Shown here piece by piece: positions 28,215 through 39,301 of a DNA stretch of 64,000 bases. This DNA is from Pseudomonas sp. dw_612. Lineage in GTDB: Bacteria; Pseudomonadota; Gammaproteobacteria; Pseudomonadales; Pseudomonadaceae. How positions within the stretch are numbered: position 1 is the first letter of the stretch; each line of letters opens with the position of its first letter. The position numbers were made by a program, and so were the translations under genes. The stretch lies in assembly GCF_018449725.1 (NCBI RefSeq), contig NZ_JAAVVC010000005.1, positions 1 through 64,000 on the forward strand, in the 5' to 3' direction. The notes under the pieces were generated by a model that worked only from the letters and a program-made list of their open reading frames with translations, was not told where the DNA came from and ran no database searches.

Positions 28215-29516
28215 TCAGTTCAGGTAAGGGGACCAGGAAGGTTCTCTGACTTCGCCTTGTGCGGTAGGAAGCGGGAGCCTTACGCGTCCATTAATGGACA
28301 CGAGCATCAAGACTCCCCGGCCCTGCTGGCGGGTGGCGTAGATTACCATGGTGCCGTTGGGCGCAACAGTAGGCGACTCGTCCAGAGTGCTATCAGTGAG
28401 GATTTTTACGCTTCCGCGCTGCAAATCCTGGGCTGCCACCTTGAAATTAGTGAAGCCGTCCTGGCGGTGAATCATCACCAGGGTCTTTTCATCGGCCGAA
28501 AGTTTCGGGTTTGCGTTGTAGTTACCGATAAAGGTCACACGCTCCGCACCGCCACCACCGACGCTGGTTTTGTAGATTTGTGGCTTGCCGCCACGGTCGG
28601 AGGTGAAGTAGATGGTCGAACCATCCTTACCCCAGAACGGTTCGGTGTTGATGCCGGGACCGTTGGTGACACGTGAGATCTGACGCGAACCCAGGTTCAT
28701 CACATAGATGTCCGGGTTGCCGTCCTTCGACAGTACGAACGCCAGGCGATTGCCATCCGGCGACCAGGCTGGCGCGCCATTCAGGCCTTCGAAGTTGGTG
28801 ATCTGCTCACGGCGACCGGTGTCGATGTTCTGCATGAAGATGCGCGGACGCTTCTGCTCGAACGAGACATAAGCGATGCGTTTGCCATCCGGTGCGAAAC
28901 GCGGCGACAGGATTGGCTCGCGCGATTGCAACAGGGTCACGGCGCGGGCACCGTCATAGTCCGAACGTTGCAGCGTGTAGCGCGTGTTCTTCTCGGAGAA
29001 GCGTTCGGCGGTCACGTACAACAGGCGAGTCGAAAACGCACCTTTAATACCGGTGAGCTTTTCGAACGACTGGTCAGCGATGTAGTGCGCCATGTCGCGC
29101 AATTGATCGACGCTGCCCGACACGCTGCCGGTCAGCACTTGCTGCTCGGTAGCAACGTTGAACAGTGCGTACTGGACCTGCAGGCGACCGCCCGCCGGAA
29201 CAATGCTGCCGACCATGATGTACTGGGCGCTGATCGCCTTCCAGTCACGGAAAATGATTTCGCTGGCCTGGCTCGGCTGGCTGATCATTTGCTGCTTTGG
29301 AATCGGCGAGTAGTAGCCCGAGTTGCGCAAATCGTTACCAATGATTTCGGCCATGTCGTCCGGCAGGACGGTGCCGCCCTGGAAGCCGAACGGCACTACC
29401 GCGATCGGGGTGGCCCGATCACTGCCGCTGGTGACCAGAATGTTTTTTTCATCTGCTACCGCCATCCCTGCCAGGCAGCAGATAACGACAAGCATTCCTC
29501 GAAGAAGGTTTCTCAC
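28215..29516 (-). CDS. tolB: Tol-Pal system protein TolB
   Basis: The 433-residue periplasmic protein has a signal peptide ([14 protein letters not shown]), an N-terminal domain, and a six-bladed propeller with repeats such as [25 protein letters not shown] and PSWSPYLN. The start is a GTG that overlaps the tolA stop by four bases (GTGA), so translation is coupled. It switches between Pal and the TolA complex. Confidence 0.97.
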   Translation of the reverse strand: MRNLLRGMLVVICCLAGMAVADEKNILVTSGSDRATPIAVVPFGFQGGTVLPDDMAEIIGNDLRNSGYYSPIPKQQMISQPSQASEIIFRDWKAISAQYIMVGSIVPAGGRLQVQYALFNVATEQQVLTGSVSGSVDQLRDMAHYIADQSFEKLTGIKGAFSTRLLYVTAERFSEKNTRYTLQRSDYDGARAVTLLQSREPILSPRFAPDGKRIAYVSFEQKRPRIFMQNIDTGRREQITNFEGLNGAPAWSPDGNRLAFVLSKDGNPDIYVMNLGSRQISRVTNGPGINTEPFWGKDGSTIYFTSDRGGKPQIYKTSVGGGGAERVTFIGNYNANPKLSADEKTLVMIHRQDGFTNFKVAAQDLQRGSVKILTDSTLDESPTVAPNGTMVIYATRQQGRGVLMLVSINGRVRLPLPTAQGEVREPSWSPYLN

Positions 29517-30592
29517 AAGGCTAGATCCTCAGGTGTGAATGTCATCTTGAATGAACGATACGGAGCGAAATCGCTCGGCTTCATTCCCTGCATTTCTGTC
29601 AAACGTCCAATATTCTTGACCGCCGCTACAGTCGAAGCGTCAAACGGACCATCGCCACTGGACTTGATCACGCTGACCGAAGTCACCGTACCGTCCGGCA
29701 ACATGCCGATTTGCAACACGACCGTCATGCCTTTGCGTGCCGAAGGTGGACGAGCCCAGCCTTCCGCTGCACGAGCACGAATCAAATCATCGAAACTGCC
29801 GGCGACTTCGTCACCCTGCTCATCGGCCAACGCCTGCTGACGCTGCGGCGTGTCGGAAAGCAAATCTGCCAAGGCCTGGGCCTTTTTGTCTTCGGTAGAT
29901 TTACGTGCCGCATCCTGCGATTTCTTCTTCGCAGCATCGGCAGCAGCTTTCTTCTTCGCTTCATCGGCGACTTTCTTCTTCGCCTCTTCAGCTTCAGCTT
30001 TTTTCTTGGCGTCGTCCGCGGCTTTCTTCTTCGCGTCTTCGACGATCTTTTTCTTCGCTTCTTCAGCGGCCGCTTTCTTGGCCTCTTCTTCAGCAGCCTT
30101 CTTGGCTTCTTCTTCAGATTTCTTCTTGGCTATATCAGCCAATTGTTTCTCTTCGGCCTTTTTGGCTTCGGCGGTCTTCTTGGCTTCGTCGGCTTTCTTG
30201 GCTTCATCAGCCTTTTTCGCTTCCTCAGACTTCTTGGACTCGTCGGCCTTCTTGGCTTCCTCGGCTTTTTGAGCCGCTTCTTCTTTCTTTTGTTCCGCAG
30301 CCTTCACCGCTTCCTGCTCGACCTTTTTCTGTTCCATCTGTTCGACTTCGGTCTGGCGCGCAGCAGACTTCACCGCTTCACCCGCAATCTTCTGATTGGT
30401 CTGGGTGGTCGCCCGACTTTTCGATTTCAGCTGGTACAGGGTCGCCTGGACAATCGGCTTGGCCGGCGGCAACTCAGGCGTCATGGCGAAACTGACAAAC
30501 AGCATGCCGAAAACCAGCACGTGCAAGCCAATCGCCCAGATACTAGGCCAGAAGTAGCTTTCCGAGGCTGTTGGCTCTCGTTGTTGCTGCAT
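29513..30592 (-). CDS. tolA: Tol-Pal system protein TolA
   Basis: The 359-residue protein has a single membrane span ([18 protein letters not shown]), then a very long Lys/Ala/Glu helix (about 75-265, many [13 protein letters not shown] repeats), and a C-terminal TonB-like domain ([21 protein letters not shown]) that contacts the outer membrane side. It takes energy from TolQR. It overlaps tolR by one base. The repetitive middle is a likely place for length variation between strains. Confidence 0.96.
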   Translation of the reverse strand: MQQQREPTASESYFWPSIWAIGLHVLVFGMLFVSFAMTPELPPAKPIVQATLYQLKSKSRATTQTNQKIAGEAVKSAARQTEVEQMEQKKVEQEAVKAAEQKKEEAAQKAEEAKKADESKKSEEAKKADEAKKADEAKKTAEAKKAEEKQLADIAKKKSEEEAKKAAEEEAKKAAAEEAKKKIVEDAKKKAADDAKKKAEAEEAKKKVADEAKKKAAADAAKKKSQDAARKSTEDKKAQALADLLSDTPQRQQALADEQGDEVAGSFDDLIRARAAEGWARPPSARKGMTVVLQIGMLPDGTVTSVSVIKSSGDGPFDASTVAAVKNIGRLTEMQGMKPSDFAPYRSFKMTFTPEDLAL

Positions 30593-31053
30593 CAGGGCGC
30601 CTCGGTAATCAAGCCAACGTTACCGACTCCGGCCTTCTGCAACCCGCCCATGGCGCCCATGACCGAACCGTAGTCGACGGTTTTGTCGCCACGGATGAAG
30701 ACCTGGGTGCGCTTGCCGTTATCGTTGCCGGCGCTGATGATTTTGGTCACGGCGCTGGTCATCTGCGGCAAGGTCATGGCCTTGTCCTGCTGCTTCTCGG
30801 TGTCGACTTCGCTGCCAAGGTTCCAGTAGTAGGTCTTGTCAGACTTGATCGAAATGGTCAGGACCTGAGTGTTGTTGTCCTGCGGCAAGGCTTCGCTGGA
30901 AACCTTGGGCAGATCAACTTTCACGCCCTGATTGAGCATCGGCGCGGTCACCATGAAGATGACCAGCAGTACCAGCATCACGTCGATGTAAGGCACTACG
31001 TTCATCTCGGCGACCGGCTTGCGCTTTTTGCGAGCTCGAGCGATTAAAGCCAT
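30592..31053 (-). CDS. tolR: Tol-Pal system protein TolR
   Basis: The 153-residue ExbD/TolR-family protein has one membrane span with the proton-path aspartate in PYIDVMLVLLVIFMV and a periplasmic domain. It forms the TolQR motor. Only a short gap separates it from tolQ. Confidence 0.96.
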   Translation of the reverse strand: MALIARARKKRKPVAEMNVVPYIDVMLVLLVIFMVTAPMLNQGVKVDLPKVSSEALPQDNNTQVLTISIKSDKTYYWNLGSEVDTEKQQDKAMTLPQMTSAVTKIISAGNDNGKRTQVFIRGDKTVDYGSVMGAMGGLQKAGVGNVGLITEAP

Positions 31054-31067
31054 TGGAAATTACCTGC

Positions 31068-31763
31068 TTATTCTTCGCTGGTGTGCACTTTGCGGTGCAG
31101 GATCGCCTGGAATTCGTCGGCGAAGGTGTAGTAACGGCTCAGCAGGGTTTCGCTGCGGGCAGCAAAACGGTTGTAAGCGATAACGGCCGGGATAGCAGCG
31201 AACAGGCCGATGGCGGTGGCCACCAGTGCTTCGGCAATACCCGGGGCCACGGTGGCCAGGGTCGCTTGCTGGGCAGTTGCCAGGCCACGGAAGGAGTTCA
31301 TGATGCCCCAGACCGTACCGAACAGACCGATGTACGGGCTGACGGAACCGACGGTGGCGAGGAACGGCAAGCTCTGCTCGAGCTTTTCTTCTTCACGGGA
31401 GATCGCCACGCGCATGGCACGGGCCACGCCTTCCATGACCGCTTCCGGGTCAACGCCTGGCTGCTGGCGCAGACGGGAGAATTCCTTGAAACCGGCACGG
31501 AAGATCTGCTCGACGCCCGAATCCGGGTCAGGGTTGCTGCCGGCCTGACGGTAGAGTTTGGACAGGTCGATACCCGACCAGAAGCGCTCTTCAAAGCTCT
31601 CCAGGGCACGTCGACCGGCACGCAGCAAGTTGCTGCGCTGAAAGATCATGATCCATGAGGTCACCGATGCGGCTACCAGAATCAGCATTACCAACTGCAC
31701 CACGACGCTGGCATTGCTGACCAGGCTCCACATGGAGGAATGGTCGACGACGTTAGCTTCCAC
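31068..31763 (-). CDS. tolQ: Tol-Pal system protein TolQ
   Basis: The 231-residue MotA/TolQ/ExbB-family channel has three membrane spans: about 15-38, and a pair near 135-160 and 170-195 ([33 protein letters not shown]). It starts with GTG; the N-terminus [19 protein letters not shown] agrees with the Pseudomonas family. It overlaps the ybgC 3' end by 11 bases. Confidence 0.96.
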   Translation of the reverse strand: MEANVVDHSSMWSLVSNASVVVQLVMLILVAASVTSWIMIFQRSNLLRAGRRALESFEERFWSGIDLSKLYRQAGSNPDPDSGVEQIFRAGFKEFSRLRQQPGVDPEAVMEGVARAMRVAISREEEKLEQSLPFLATVGSVSPYIGLFGTVWGIMNSFRGLATAQQATLATVAPGIAEALVATAIGLFAAIPAVIAYNRFAARSETLLSRYYTFADEFQAILHRKVHTSEE

Positions 31764-32220
31764 GCTGTATCTCCTGCTTTGAGTGTGTACCCGCGCCGCT
31801 CACGTCGGCAAAGGCCGCACGTAGAGCTTCGGGAATGGCCCGGGGTTTCAAACTGTTAGTGCGCACACAGGCCACCAAAAACTGCCCTTCGCAGAGCAGC
31901 GCATTATCCGTAGCCCGCCTGACCTGCTGTTTAAAGCGCAGGCTGACACGGTTCAATTCGATTACTTCAGCGCTTACCAGCAGCTCGTCGTCCAGTCGCG
32001 CCGGCGCGTGGTAACGCGCTTCGCTGGAATGCACGACGAACAACAGGTCCTCCCCTGCCAGCTGGGATTGGGCAAAGCCCAGTTCCCGGAGCCGCTCGGT
32101 TCGAGCCCGTTCCATAAACTTGAGGTAATTAACGTAATACACGATGCCGCCCGCGTCGGTGTCCTCGTAATAAACGCGACAACGATGTGCGAACGGCTCA
32201 AGCCCGTTTTGCGCGCGCAT
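31753..32220 (-). CDS. ybgC: Acyl-CoA thioesterase YbgC (tol-pal associated)
   Basis: The 155-residue hot-dog thioesterase has the active-site motif [24 protein letters not shown]. It is the first gene of ybgC-tolQRAB-pal-cpoB and overlaps tolQ. In other bacteria it binds ACP and links the Tol genes to phospholipid metabolism. About 140 bases upstream, with no gene, likely hold the operon promoter. Confidence 0.95.
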   Translation of the reverse strand: MRAQNGLEPFAHRCRVYYEDTDAGGIVYYVNYLKFMERARTERLRELGFAQSQLAGEDLLFVVHSSEARYHAPARLDDELLVSAEVIELNRVSLRFKQQVRRATDNALLCEGQFLVACVRTNSLKPRAIPEALRAAFADVSGAGTHSKQEIQRGS

Positions 32221-32358
32221 ACTCTAGTGCTTACTCCTCAGGTTGCCAATCCGGCGAGGCAACTGTTTTTCATTGTTCTGCGGCTTTCTAGTGAAAGATT
32301 CGTCATGTGAGCCACTAGGACCACACAAACCCCCAATCGATCAGCCCGCAAACGTTAA

Positions 32359-33420
32359 TTAATCGTCCACTGCATCGAGAAATTCGTCTACCACGGGCAT
32401 GTCACCCAATCGTGACGGAATGTTTAAACCGAAATGCAGATACGCGTGCCGGGTCACCACCCGCCCCCGCGGGGTCCGCATGATATAGCCCTGCTGGATC
32501 AGGTACGGTTCCAGCACGTCTTCAATGGTATGGCGCTCTTCGCTGATGGCCGCCGCCAGGCTGTCTACGCCCACCGGGCCGCCGTCGAACTTCTCGATCA
32601 TGGTCAACAGCAGACGCCGGTCCTGATGATCGAAGCCGCGTTCGTCGACATCCAGCAGGTTCAGGGCCAGGTCGGCGATCGGTTTGGTGATATGGCCCTT
32701 GGCGCGCACTTCGGCAAAATCCCGCACCCGGCGCAGCAAACGGTTGGCGATTCGCGGAGTGCCACGGGCACGACGAGCGATTTCAAAGGCGCCCTCCGGA
32801 TCCAGCGGCAAACCGAGAATGCTCGCCGAACGGCTGACAATCGTCGCCAGATCAGCGGTGCTGTAGAACTCCAGACGCTGGACAATCCCGAACCGGTCGC
32901 GCAACGGGTTGGTAAGCATACCGGCACGGGTAGTCGCACCCACCAGGGTGAACGGCGGCAGATCCAGCTTGATCGAGCGTGCGGCCGGGCCTTCGCCGAT
33001 CATGATGTCGAGCTGAAAATCCTCCATGGCCGGGTACAGCACTTCTTCGACGATCGGCGACAGCCGATGGATTTCGTCGATGAACAGCACGTCGTGAGGT
33101 TCAAGGTTGGTCAACAGCGCTGCCAGGTCACCCGGGCGTTCAAGGACCGGGCCCGAGGTGCTTTTGATCGACACGCCCATTTCCTGGGCGATGATGTTGG
33201 CGAGCGTGGTTTTACCCAGGCCCGGCGGACCGAAGATCAGCGTGTGGTCCAAGGATTCGCTGCGACCACGGGCGGCCTGGATGAACAACTCCATTTGCTC
33301 GCGAACGGTCGGCTGGCCAATGTACTCGGCCAGGCTGAGGGGACGAATCGCCCGGTCCTGGACTTCCTCGCGGTCGCGGGGGCCAGGCGTGGCGGCAATC
33401 AGACGATCAGCTTCAATCAC
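32359..33420 (-). CDS. ruvB: Holliday junction branch migration ATPase RuvB
   Basis: The 353-residue AAA+ motor has Walker [12 protein letters not shown], Walker B DEIHRLSP, sensor GATTRAGML and a winged-helix C-terminus ([11 protein letters not shown]). The start is GTG and follows the ruvA stop with no gap. Confidence 0.97.
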   Translation of the reverse strand: MIEADRLIAATPGPRDREEVQDRAIRPLSLAEYIGQPTVREQMELFIQAARGRSESLDHTLIFGPPGLGKTTLANIIAQEMGVSIKSTSGPVLERPGDLAALLTNLEPHDVLFIDEIHRLSPIVEEVLYPAMEDFQLDIMIGEGPAARSIKLDLPPFTLVGATTRAGMLTNPLRDRFGIVQRLEFYSTADLATIVSRSASILGLPLDPEGAFEIARRARGTPRIANRLLRRVRDFAEVRAKGHITKPIADLALNLLDVDERGFDHQDRRLLLTMIEKFDGGPVGVDSLAAAISEERHTIEDVLEPYLIQQGYIMRTPRGRVVTRHAYLHFGLNIPSRLGDMPVVDEFLDAVDD

Positions 33421-34038
33421 TTAAATCATTCCCTTCAGGGCACGACGAATCATGTCTTCACTGCTCAAACCTTTCTCCTTGATCGCGGAAATCGCCTTGC
33501 TGGCCTCCTGCGGTTTGTAGCCCAGGGAAATCAGCGCGCTGACCGCGTCATTTTCGGCGGTGGCCACCGGCGCCGGGGCATCCGGACCACCCGGCTGGTT
33601 CGGCACCAAAGCGAACATCGCCGGCACGGTTTCCCAGGCCTTGAAGCGGTCCTTGAGCTCCACCAGCAAACGCTCGGCGGTCTTCTTGCCCACGCCCGGC
33701 ACCTTGGTCAGCGCCGAGGTGTCCTGGGACTGCACGCAACGCACCAGCTCATCGACTTCCAGGCTCGACATCAAGGCCAGGGCCAATTTCGGCCCGACAC
33801 CATTGAGACGGATCAACTCGCGAAAAAAGTCTCGCTCACGCTTGCCGTAGAAGCCATAGAGTAACTGCGCGTCTTCGCGTACGACTAAATGGGTGTGCAA
33901 GGTCAGCGGTTCACCGACCGACGGCAAGCGATACAGCGTCGTCATGGGCACTTCCAGCTCATACCCCAGGCCGTTTACATCCAGAATCAGGTGCGGCGGC
34001 TGTTTCTCAGCCAGGGTGCCGCGCAAGCGTCCAATCAC
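33421..34038 (-). CDS. ruvA: Holliday junction DNA-binding protein RuvA
   Basis: The 205-residue protein binds the four-way junction and loads RuvB. The N-terminus VIGRLRGTL (GTG start at 34038, AAGGA eight bases upstream) opens the OB fold; the HhH motifs are in [13 protein letters not shown] and [16 protein letters not shown]; the C-terminal RuvB-binding domain follows an Ala/Pro linker. A longer open frame upstream has no support. Confidence 0.95.
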   Translation of the reverse strand: MIGRLRGTLAEKQPPHLILDVNGLGYELEVPMTTLYRLPSVGEPLTLHTHLVVREDAQLLYGFYGKRERDFFRELIRLNGVGPKLALALMSSLEVDELVRCVQSQDTSALTKVPGVGKKTAERLLVELKDRFKAWETVPAMFALVPNQPGGPDAPAPVATAENDAVSALISLGYKPQEASKAISAIKEKGLSSEDMIRRALKGMI

Positions 34039-34152
34039 GTTTCGAATCCTTGAGCGTTGGCCAGCCTGAGGCCAGCGACTGACAGAGCAAGGGTTTTGCG
34101 CCGACAACCCAGGCGCAAAACCCTCATCCCGTAAAAATGATTGCTGATGCTA

Positions 34153-34677
34153 TCAGAGACGCAGACGCCCGCCACGACTGCGTGCCGTCCCCAGGCCATG
34201 GGGCAGCAAGCTGGAACGGGTATGAGCATGGCAAATCGCAATGGCCAGGGCATCCGAGGCATCGATTTGCGGCTTGCTGGTCAACTTGAGCATATGCATG
34301 ACCATCATTTGCACCTGCTCTTTATTCGCCGCACCGGTGCCGGTGACGGCTTGCTTGACTTGAGTCGCGGTGTATTCGGCGATTTCCAGGCTTTCTTCGG
34401 CGCCGGCAACGATGGCTGCGCCCCGGGCCTGGCCCAGTTTCAGCGCGGAGTCGGCATTGCGCGCCATGAAGACCTTTTCGATGCCCATGGTCGTCGGACC
34501 GTAGGTCTGGATGACTTCCCGCACCCCGCGATAGACGATTTGCAGGCGCTCGTGCAACTCGCCGGACCCGGTGCGAATACAGCCCGAAGCCACATAGACG
34601 CAGCCACGCCCGGTATCGCGTACCACGCCATAACCGGTGATGCGCGAACCGGGGTCGATACCAAGGATTAAAGTCAT
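34153..34677 (-). CDS. ruvC: Holliday junction resolvase RuvC
   Basis: The 174-residue RNase H-fold endonuclease has the first catalytic Asp in [13 protein letters not shown], Glu in [11 protein letters not shown], and the C-terminal acidic pair in [13 protein letters not shown]. The ATG at 34677 begins [11 protein letters not shown]. It is the first gene of ruvCAB, with about 115 bases before ruvA. Confidence 0.97.
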   Translation of the reverse strand: MTLILGIDPGSRITGYGVVRDTGRGCVYVASGCIRTGSGELHERLQIVYRGVREVIQTYGPTTMGIEKVFMARNADSALKLGQARGAAIVAGAEESLEIAEYTATQVKQAVTGTGAANKEQVQMMVMHMLKLTSKPQIDASDALAIAICHAHTRSSLLPHGLGTARSRGGRLRL

Positions 34678-34728
34678 AACGCCTGCGGTCAAGGATGAGC
34701 AGTGTATTCAATGAAGCTAATAACCAAT

Positions 34729-34816
34729 GTGGGAGCGGGCTTGCTCGCGAATACGGTTTTACATTCAGCAACTATGTTGCCTGAAAATCCGCGTTCGCGA
34801 GCAAGCCCGCTCCCAC
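34729..34816. repeat. REP pair between yebC and ruvC
   Basis: Two facing GTGGGAGCGGGCTTGCTCGC units surround a variable loop. The pair separates the yebC stop from the ruvC start on the minus strand. Confidence 0.9.
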
Positions 34817-34834
34817 AAGGGATCTTAGTCGCCC

Positions 34835-35581
34835 TTAGCCGAGCTGCGCGGCAACCGACTCCGGAATATCCGCGTTGGAGTAGACGTTCTGCACGTCATC
34901 CAGGTCTTCCAGCATGTCGATCAGCTTCAGAACCTTTTCCGCGCCTTCCAGGTCCAGTTCGGCACTGGTGGTCGGCAGCATCACGATTTCCGCGTCATCG
35001 CCTTTGAAACCGGCAGCTTCCAGGGCGTTACGCACCGAGTAGAACCCGGCGAACGAGGTAAACACGTCGATCGAACCGTCTTCGTGGGTGACCACATCAT
35101 CGGCGTCGGCTTCCATGGCCGCTTCCATCAGCGCATCTTCATCGACGCCCGGCGCGAAGGAAATCTGCCCCTTGCGCTCGAACAGATAGGCCACCGAACC
35201 GTCGGTTCCCAGGTTGCCGCCGCATTTGCTGAACGCGTGGCGAACTGCGGCTGCGGTGCGGTTACGGTTGTCGGTCATGCACTCGACCATCACCGCCACA
35301 CCGCCCGGGCCGTAGCCTTCGTAGGTGAGTTCGACCATGTCGTCGGTATCGGCAGCGCCGGCACCGCGAGCCACCGCGCGATCAATGATGTCGCGACTCA
35401 TGTTCGCGCCAAGGGCCTTGTCCAGCGCCAGGCGCAGACGCGGGTTGGAACCCGGATCACCGCCGCCCTGTCGGGCCGCAACGGTCAGTTCACGAATCCA
35501 CTTGGTGAAAATCTTGCCCTTCTTGGCATCCTGACGTTCTTTGCGGTGCTTGATGTTCGCCCACTTGGAATGACCCGCCAT
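34835..35581 (-). CDS. yebC: YebC/PmpR-family protein
   Basis: The 248-residue protein with N-terminus [32 protein letters not shown] is diagnostic. Family members act as transcription regulators (PmpR of P. aeruginosa represses the PQS system) and others relieve ribosome stalling at proline runs; which holds here is not visible. The ATG at 35581 is fixed by the family start. It lies between aspS and ruvC. Confidence 0.95.
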   Translation of the reverse strand: MAGHSKWANIKHRKERQDAKKGKIFTKWIRELTVAARQGGGDPGSNPRLRLALDKALGANMSRDIIDRAVARGAGAADTDDMVELTYEGYGPGGVAVMVECMTDNRNRTAAAVRHAFSKCGGNLGTDGSVAYLFERKGQISFAPGVDEDALMEAAMEADADDVVTHEDGSIDVFTSFAGFYSVRNALEAAGFKGDDAEIVMLPTTSAELDLEGAEKVLKLIDMLEDLDDVQNVYSNADIPESVAAQLG

Positions 35582-35658
35582 ATCTCGCTCCGAATTCTCT
35601 TTGAAACATTGCCCGCCGCGCAATGTGCGCCGGCCAGCAAGCAAAAAATCTCGACCTG

Positions 35659-35690
35659 TAAAAAAGGCGCATCCCATGAGGATGCGCCTT
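35659..35690 (-). terminator. Intrinsic terminator after aspS
   Basis: AAGGCGCATCC pairs with GGATGCGCCTT around CATGA; on the minus strand a U-run follows. It lies just past the aspS stop and before yebC, so yebC needs its own promoter in 35582-35655. Confidence 0.88.
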
Positions 35691-35702
35691 CAGGGGTCAG
35701 CC

Positions 35703-37478
35703 TTACTCAGCTTTCGGCGTTTCGCGCAGACGAATGTGCAATTCGCGCAAGGCCTTGGCATCTACAGCACCCGGTGCCTGAGTCATGACGTCAGCCGCGC
35801 TCTGGGTTTTCGGGAACGCGATCACTTCACGGATCGACTGGGCGCCGGTCATCAACATCACCAGACGGTCCAGACCGAAGGCCAGGCCACCGTGGGGCGG
35901 CGCGCCGTATTTCAGGGCGTCGAGCAGGAAGCCGAATTTCTCTTCCTGTTCCGCTTCATTGATGCCCAACAGGCGGAACACGGTCTGCTGCATTTCCTTG
36001 CGGTGGATACGGATCGAACCGCCACCCAGCTCGGTGCCGTTCAGGACCATGTCGTAGGCACGGGACAGAGCGATCGCCGGGTTGGCTTCCAGCTCTTCCG
36101 GGGTGCACTTCGGCGCGGTGAACGGGTGGTGCAAGGCCGTGAAGCTGCCGTCGTCGTTCTCTTCGAACATCGGGAAGTCGACGACCCACATCGGCGCCCA
36201 CTTGCAGGTCAGCAGGTCCAGGTCGTTGCCGACCTTGATCCGCAGCGCGCCCAGGGCTTCGCTGACGATCTTGGCCTTGTCGGCACCGAAGAACACGATG
36301 TCGCCGTCAACCGCGCCAACGCGATCGAGGATCACATTGAGGTTGGCTTCAGGGATGTTCTTGACGATTGGCGACTGCAGGCCTTCGACGCCTTTCGCGC
36401 GCTCGTTGACCTTGATGTACGCCAGGCCCTTGGCACCGTAGATGCCGACGAACTTGGTGTAGTCGTCGATTTGCTTGCGCGGCATGCTCGCCCCGCCCGG
36501 AACGCGCAGAGCGGCAATACGGCATTTCGGGTCGTTGGCCGGGCCGCTGAACACCTTGAAATCGACTTCTTTCAGTTGGTCGGCAACGTCAACCAGTTCC
36601 AGCGGGTTACGCAGGTCTGGTTTGTCGGAACCGTAACGACGCATGGCCTCTTCGAAGGTCATGTGCGGGAAGTCGCCGAATTCCAGATCCAGCACTTCCT
36701 TGAACAGGTTGCGGATCATTTTTTCGGTGATGGCCATGATCTCTTTTTCATCGAGGAAGCTGGTCTCGATGTCGATCTGGGTGAATTCCGGCTGACGGTC
36801 AGCGCGCAGGTCTTCGTCGCGGAAGCACTTGGCGATCTGGTAGTAACGGTCGAAGCCGGCAACCATCAGCAGTTGCTTGAACAGCTGTGGCGATTGCGGC
36901 AAGGCGAAGAAGCTACCGGCGTGAGTACGGCTCGGCACCAGGTAGTCGCGAGCGCCTTCTGGCGTGGCGCGGGTCAGGATCGGCGTCTCGACGTCGAGGA
37001 AGCCGTTCTCGTCCAGGAAGCGACGGATGCTGGTGGTCATGCGCGAACGCAGACGCAGCTTCTCGAGCATTTCCGGGCGACGCAGGTCGAGGAAACGATA
37101 GCGCAGGCGGGTTTCTTCGCCGACGTCAGAGAACTCGTTCAGCGGGAACGGCGGGGTTTCCGATTCGTTCAGCACTTCCAGCTCGTAGCCCAGCACTTCG
37201 ATCATGCCCGACGCCATGTTGGCGTTGGTGGCACCGGCCGGACGCAGGCGAACCTTGCCGGTGACCTTGACCACGTATTCGCTGCGCACGCGGTCGGCGA
37301 CGGCGAAGGTTTCAGCGCGATCCGGATCGAACACCACCTGGGCCAGACCATCACGATCACGGATATCGAGGAAAATCACCCCACCGTGGTCACGGCGACG
37401 GTGAACCCATCCGCAAAGGGTAATTTCCTGGCCTTCCAGGGCTTCGTTCAGTTGGCCGCAATAATGGCTGCGCATCAT
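35703..37478 (-). CDS. aspS: Aspartyl-tRNA synthetase
   Basis: The 591-residue class II synthetase of bacterial type has an N-terminal OB anticodon domain ([26 protein letters not shown]), motif 2 ([21 protein letters not shown]), the GAD insertion domain and motif 3 ([13 protein letters not shown]). The bacterial enzymes of this genus are commonly non-discriminating when Asn-tRNA is made through GatCAB; that is not decidable here. Confidence 0.97.
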   Translation of the reverse strand: MMRSHYCGQLNEALEGQEITLCGWVHRRRDHGGVIFLDIRDRDGLAQVVFDPDRAETFAVADRVRSEYVVKVTGKVRLRPAGATNANMASGMIEVLGYELEVLNESETPPFPLNEFSDVGEETRLRYRFLDLRRPEMLEKLRLRSRMTTSIRRFLDENGFLDVETPILTRATPEGARDYLVPSRTHAGSFFALPQSPQLFKQLLMVAGFDRYYQIAKCFRDEDLRADRQPEFTQIDIETSFLDEKEIMAITEKMIRNLFKEVLDLEFGDFPHMTFEEAMRRYGSDKPDLRNPLELVDVADQLKEVDFKVFSGPANDPKCRIAALRVPGGASMPRKQIDDYTKFVGIYGAKGLAYIKVNERAKGVEGLQSPIVKNIPEANLNVILDRVGAVDGDIVFFGADKAKIVSEALGALRIKVGNDLDLLTCKWAPMWVVDFPMFEENDDGSFTALHHPFTAPKCTPEELEANPAIALSRAYDMVLNGTELGGGSIRIHRKEMQQTVFRLLGINEAEQEEKFGFLLDALKYGAPPHGGLAFGLDRLVMLMTGAQSIREVIAFPKTQSAADVMTQAPGAVDAKALRELHIRLRETPKAE

Positions 37479-37572
37479 GGTAGTGGTTTCACTTCTCGTA
37501 ATCGAAATTCGGTTGGAGGCCTTGCGGATGATGCAAGAGCTCGCGCGTGTCGTTCAACTCAGGTTCCAGACC

Positions 37573-37794
37573 TTAGTCAGCTTTGTCGCCGCCGGCCAGA
37601 TTCTTCTTGGAACCGGTCTTGAAGTCGGTTTCATACCAGCCGGTGCCGCTGAGGCGGAAACCCGGCATGGACAGCATCTTCTTGAGCTCTGGCGCCTGGC
37701 ACGCAGGGCAGTCGACCAGCGGTGCTGCGCTGATCTTTTGAATGGCTTCCAACTGATGACCACAGGAAGCACATTGATAGTCGTACATCGGCAT
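37573..37794 (-). CDS. FmdB-family zinc-ribbon protein
   Basis: The 73-residue protein has N-terminus MPMYDYQCASCGH and two CxxC pairs (C8/C11 and C29/C32) that should bind zinc. The family is named after a putative regulator, but its function is unknown. Its place just upstream of aspS is a usual Pseudomonas arrangement. The ATG at 37794 fits the family start. Confidence 0.9.
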   Translation of the reverse strand: MPMYDYQCASCGHQLEAIQKISAAPLVDCPACQAPELKKMLSMPGFRLSGTGWYETDFKTGSKKNLAGGDKAD

Positions 37795-37944
37795 GGGGGT
37801 TGTCTCGGCGATCAGATTGCTACCGCTTACGCTGGGTTTTGCGGCAAAGAGCGGGATTATATCCATTAAATGCAGCCTGTGCAGCCGTAAGACTGCACAG
37901 ACTGACATACCACCCGTTCCGGGCCGAAACGGCTGAGTCCAGTG

Positions 37945-38259
37945 TTACTTCAGGCTGTGCACAACACAGACGACACGCACCAGCCCGGTGAAATTTTTCA
38001 CACCGCCGTGACGCAAATGCACTTCGCGATCCACGTGGGACAACAGCGCACTGACCGAGCAGTTATTGAGCGTGGCCATTTCGCCGAGGATTTCCCAGTA
38101 GACCTGCTCAAGCCGCAGGCACGTCGCAAAACCGTTCAGGCGTACCGATCGGGATAAAGGCTTGGCCAGTCCCATATCGAATTCACTGACGAACGGATCA
38201 ATCTTTACAGCCTGCTGCGCGCCGAGCCTCCATTCATCCCGACTTTCTCCATAACCCAT
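37945..38259 (-). CDS. Ribbon-helix-helix domain protein
   Basis: The 104-residue protein has a middle part SVRLNGFATCLRLEQVYWEILGEMA that fits the RHH_4-type domain, possibly DNA-binding. The N-terminal 35 residues are not recognisable. No partner gene is adjacent in the same operon. Function unknown. Confidence 0.75.
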   Translation of the reverse strand: MGYGESRDEWRLGAQQAVKIDPFVSEFDMGLAKPLSRSVRLNGFATCLRLEQVYWEILGEMATLNNCSVSALLSHVDREVHLRHGGVKNFTGLVRVVCVVHSLK

Positions 38260-38396
38260 AGCGTTGACACTCCTTTGTCAGCCTTGCCTTCTAATAAGAG
38301 CCATCTCGTGCTTCTTATAAAAACGCAGGCGCAAAGTTATATCCAGATGACTTTATGACCATCAACGTAGGATAAGCCAACAACAGAGTGAGGATC

Positions 38397-38534
38397 ATGG
38401 ACATGGTCCTACGCCGGACCGTTTCCTACGAAACCCGGGATATTTTCTTCAGCAGAAAGGGTGTTTGGCTGCAGGAAAAAGCTGCGCGCGAAATAACACC
38501 CCCGGCGTCATTCGCGCACCAGCACGGTTACTGA
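38397..38534 (+). CDS. Candidate 45-codon small ORF
   Basis: An ATG at 38397 with GAGG a few bases upstream opens a frame that starts [15 protein letters not shown] and ends QHGY, overlapping the dps-like stop by a few bases on the other strand. It uses several codons rare in this genome (CTA, AGA, ATA), which speaks against it. No family is recognised. Confidence 0.22.
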   Translation: MDMVLRRTVSYETRDIFFSRKGVWLQEKAAREITPPASFAHQHGY

Positions 38535-38998
38535 TCCAGGAGCGAGCGCAACATCCACGCGGTTTTTTCATGAACCTGCATGCGCTGGGTCAGCAAGTCC
38601 GCCGTGGGCTCGTCGCTGACCTTGTCCAGCAACGGGAAGATCCCGCGCGCCGTCCGGGTCACCGCTTCCTGCCCGTCGACTAACTGTTTGATCATGTCTT
38701 CGGCGCTGGGCACGCCCTCTTCTTCCTTAATAGAAGAAAGACGGGCATACACCGAATAGGCACCCGGCGCCGGGAAGCCCAAGGCACGGATTCGCTCGGC
38801 AATCGAATCGACCGCCAGGGCCAGCTCGTTGTATTGCTCCTCGAACATCAAGTGCAGGGTCCGAAACATGGGGCCCGTGACATTCCAGTGGAAATTATGG
38901 GTTTTCAAATACAGCACATAAGTGTCCGACAACAGACGCGACAGCCCGTCGACGATGGACTTGCGGTCCTCTTCACTGATACCGATATCGATTGCCAT
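38528..38998 (-). CDS. Dps-family ferritin-like stress protein
   Basis: The 156-residue protein has the Dps ferroxidase segments [16 protein letters not shown] and [23 protein letters not shown]. It should oxidise Fe(II) with peroxide, store iron and protect DNA. The N-terminal tail is short and acidic ([13 protein letters not shown]), so strong non-specific DNA binding is less certain. The synteny (slyX, cold-shock fusion, dps, aspS) matches P. aeruginosa PA0960-PA0963. Confidence 0.94.
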   Translation of the reverse strand: MAIDIGISEEDRKSIVDGLSRLLSDTYVLYLKTHNFHWNVTGPMFRTLHLMFEEQYNELALAVDSIAERIRALGFPAPGAYSVYARLSSIKEEEGVPSAEDMIKQLVDGQEAVTRTARGIFPLLDKVSDEPTADLLTQRMQVHEKTAWMLRSLLDQ

Positions 38999-39301
38999 GC
39001 TTATCCCCTAATGAAATTCATCCGACAAGTGCAGGACCACTGTAGCAAGGCTATCCACACCCTGCAGCCCGGGATGGACTGCCAGCCTGCGACAAATCGC
39101 CCCCGGGGCACCGCCGGACTCCCTGATTTGAGTAGCCGCGGGCTTTGCTGTTAAATAGGCAGTGTGTCGCTACGCCCCTATTTTTCGGGGCGCAGCGCAT
39201 AGGCTGATAGCGGGTACGTGTCCACCGCCTCTTATTGTTCTGAAGCGGACCGTGCTCAATCAGCTCTTCCTTGTGATCCGTCTTAACGTGAGTCAATCAA
39301 A
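38999..39301. promoter_or_regulatory. Intergenic region with leader of the membrane/cold-shock gene
   Basis: No ORF is supported. The dps-like promoter (minus) and the leader of the next plus-strand gene must share this stretch. CGCCCC-N7-CGGGGCG at 39173-39192 forms a hairpin about 110 bases before the start, fitting the long structured leaders of cold-shock genes. Confidence 0.4.

Noticed and set aside
35601..37622. Plus-strand open frame of 673 codons across aspS
   Set aside because: Antisense to aspS; no start signal and no domain.
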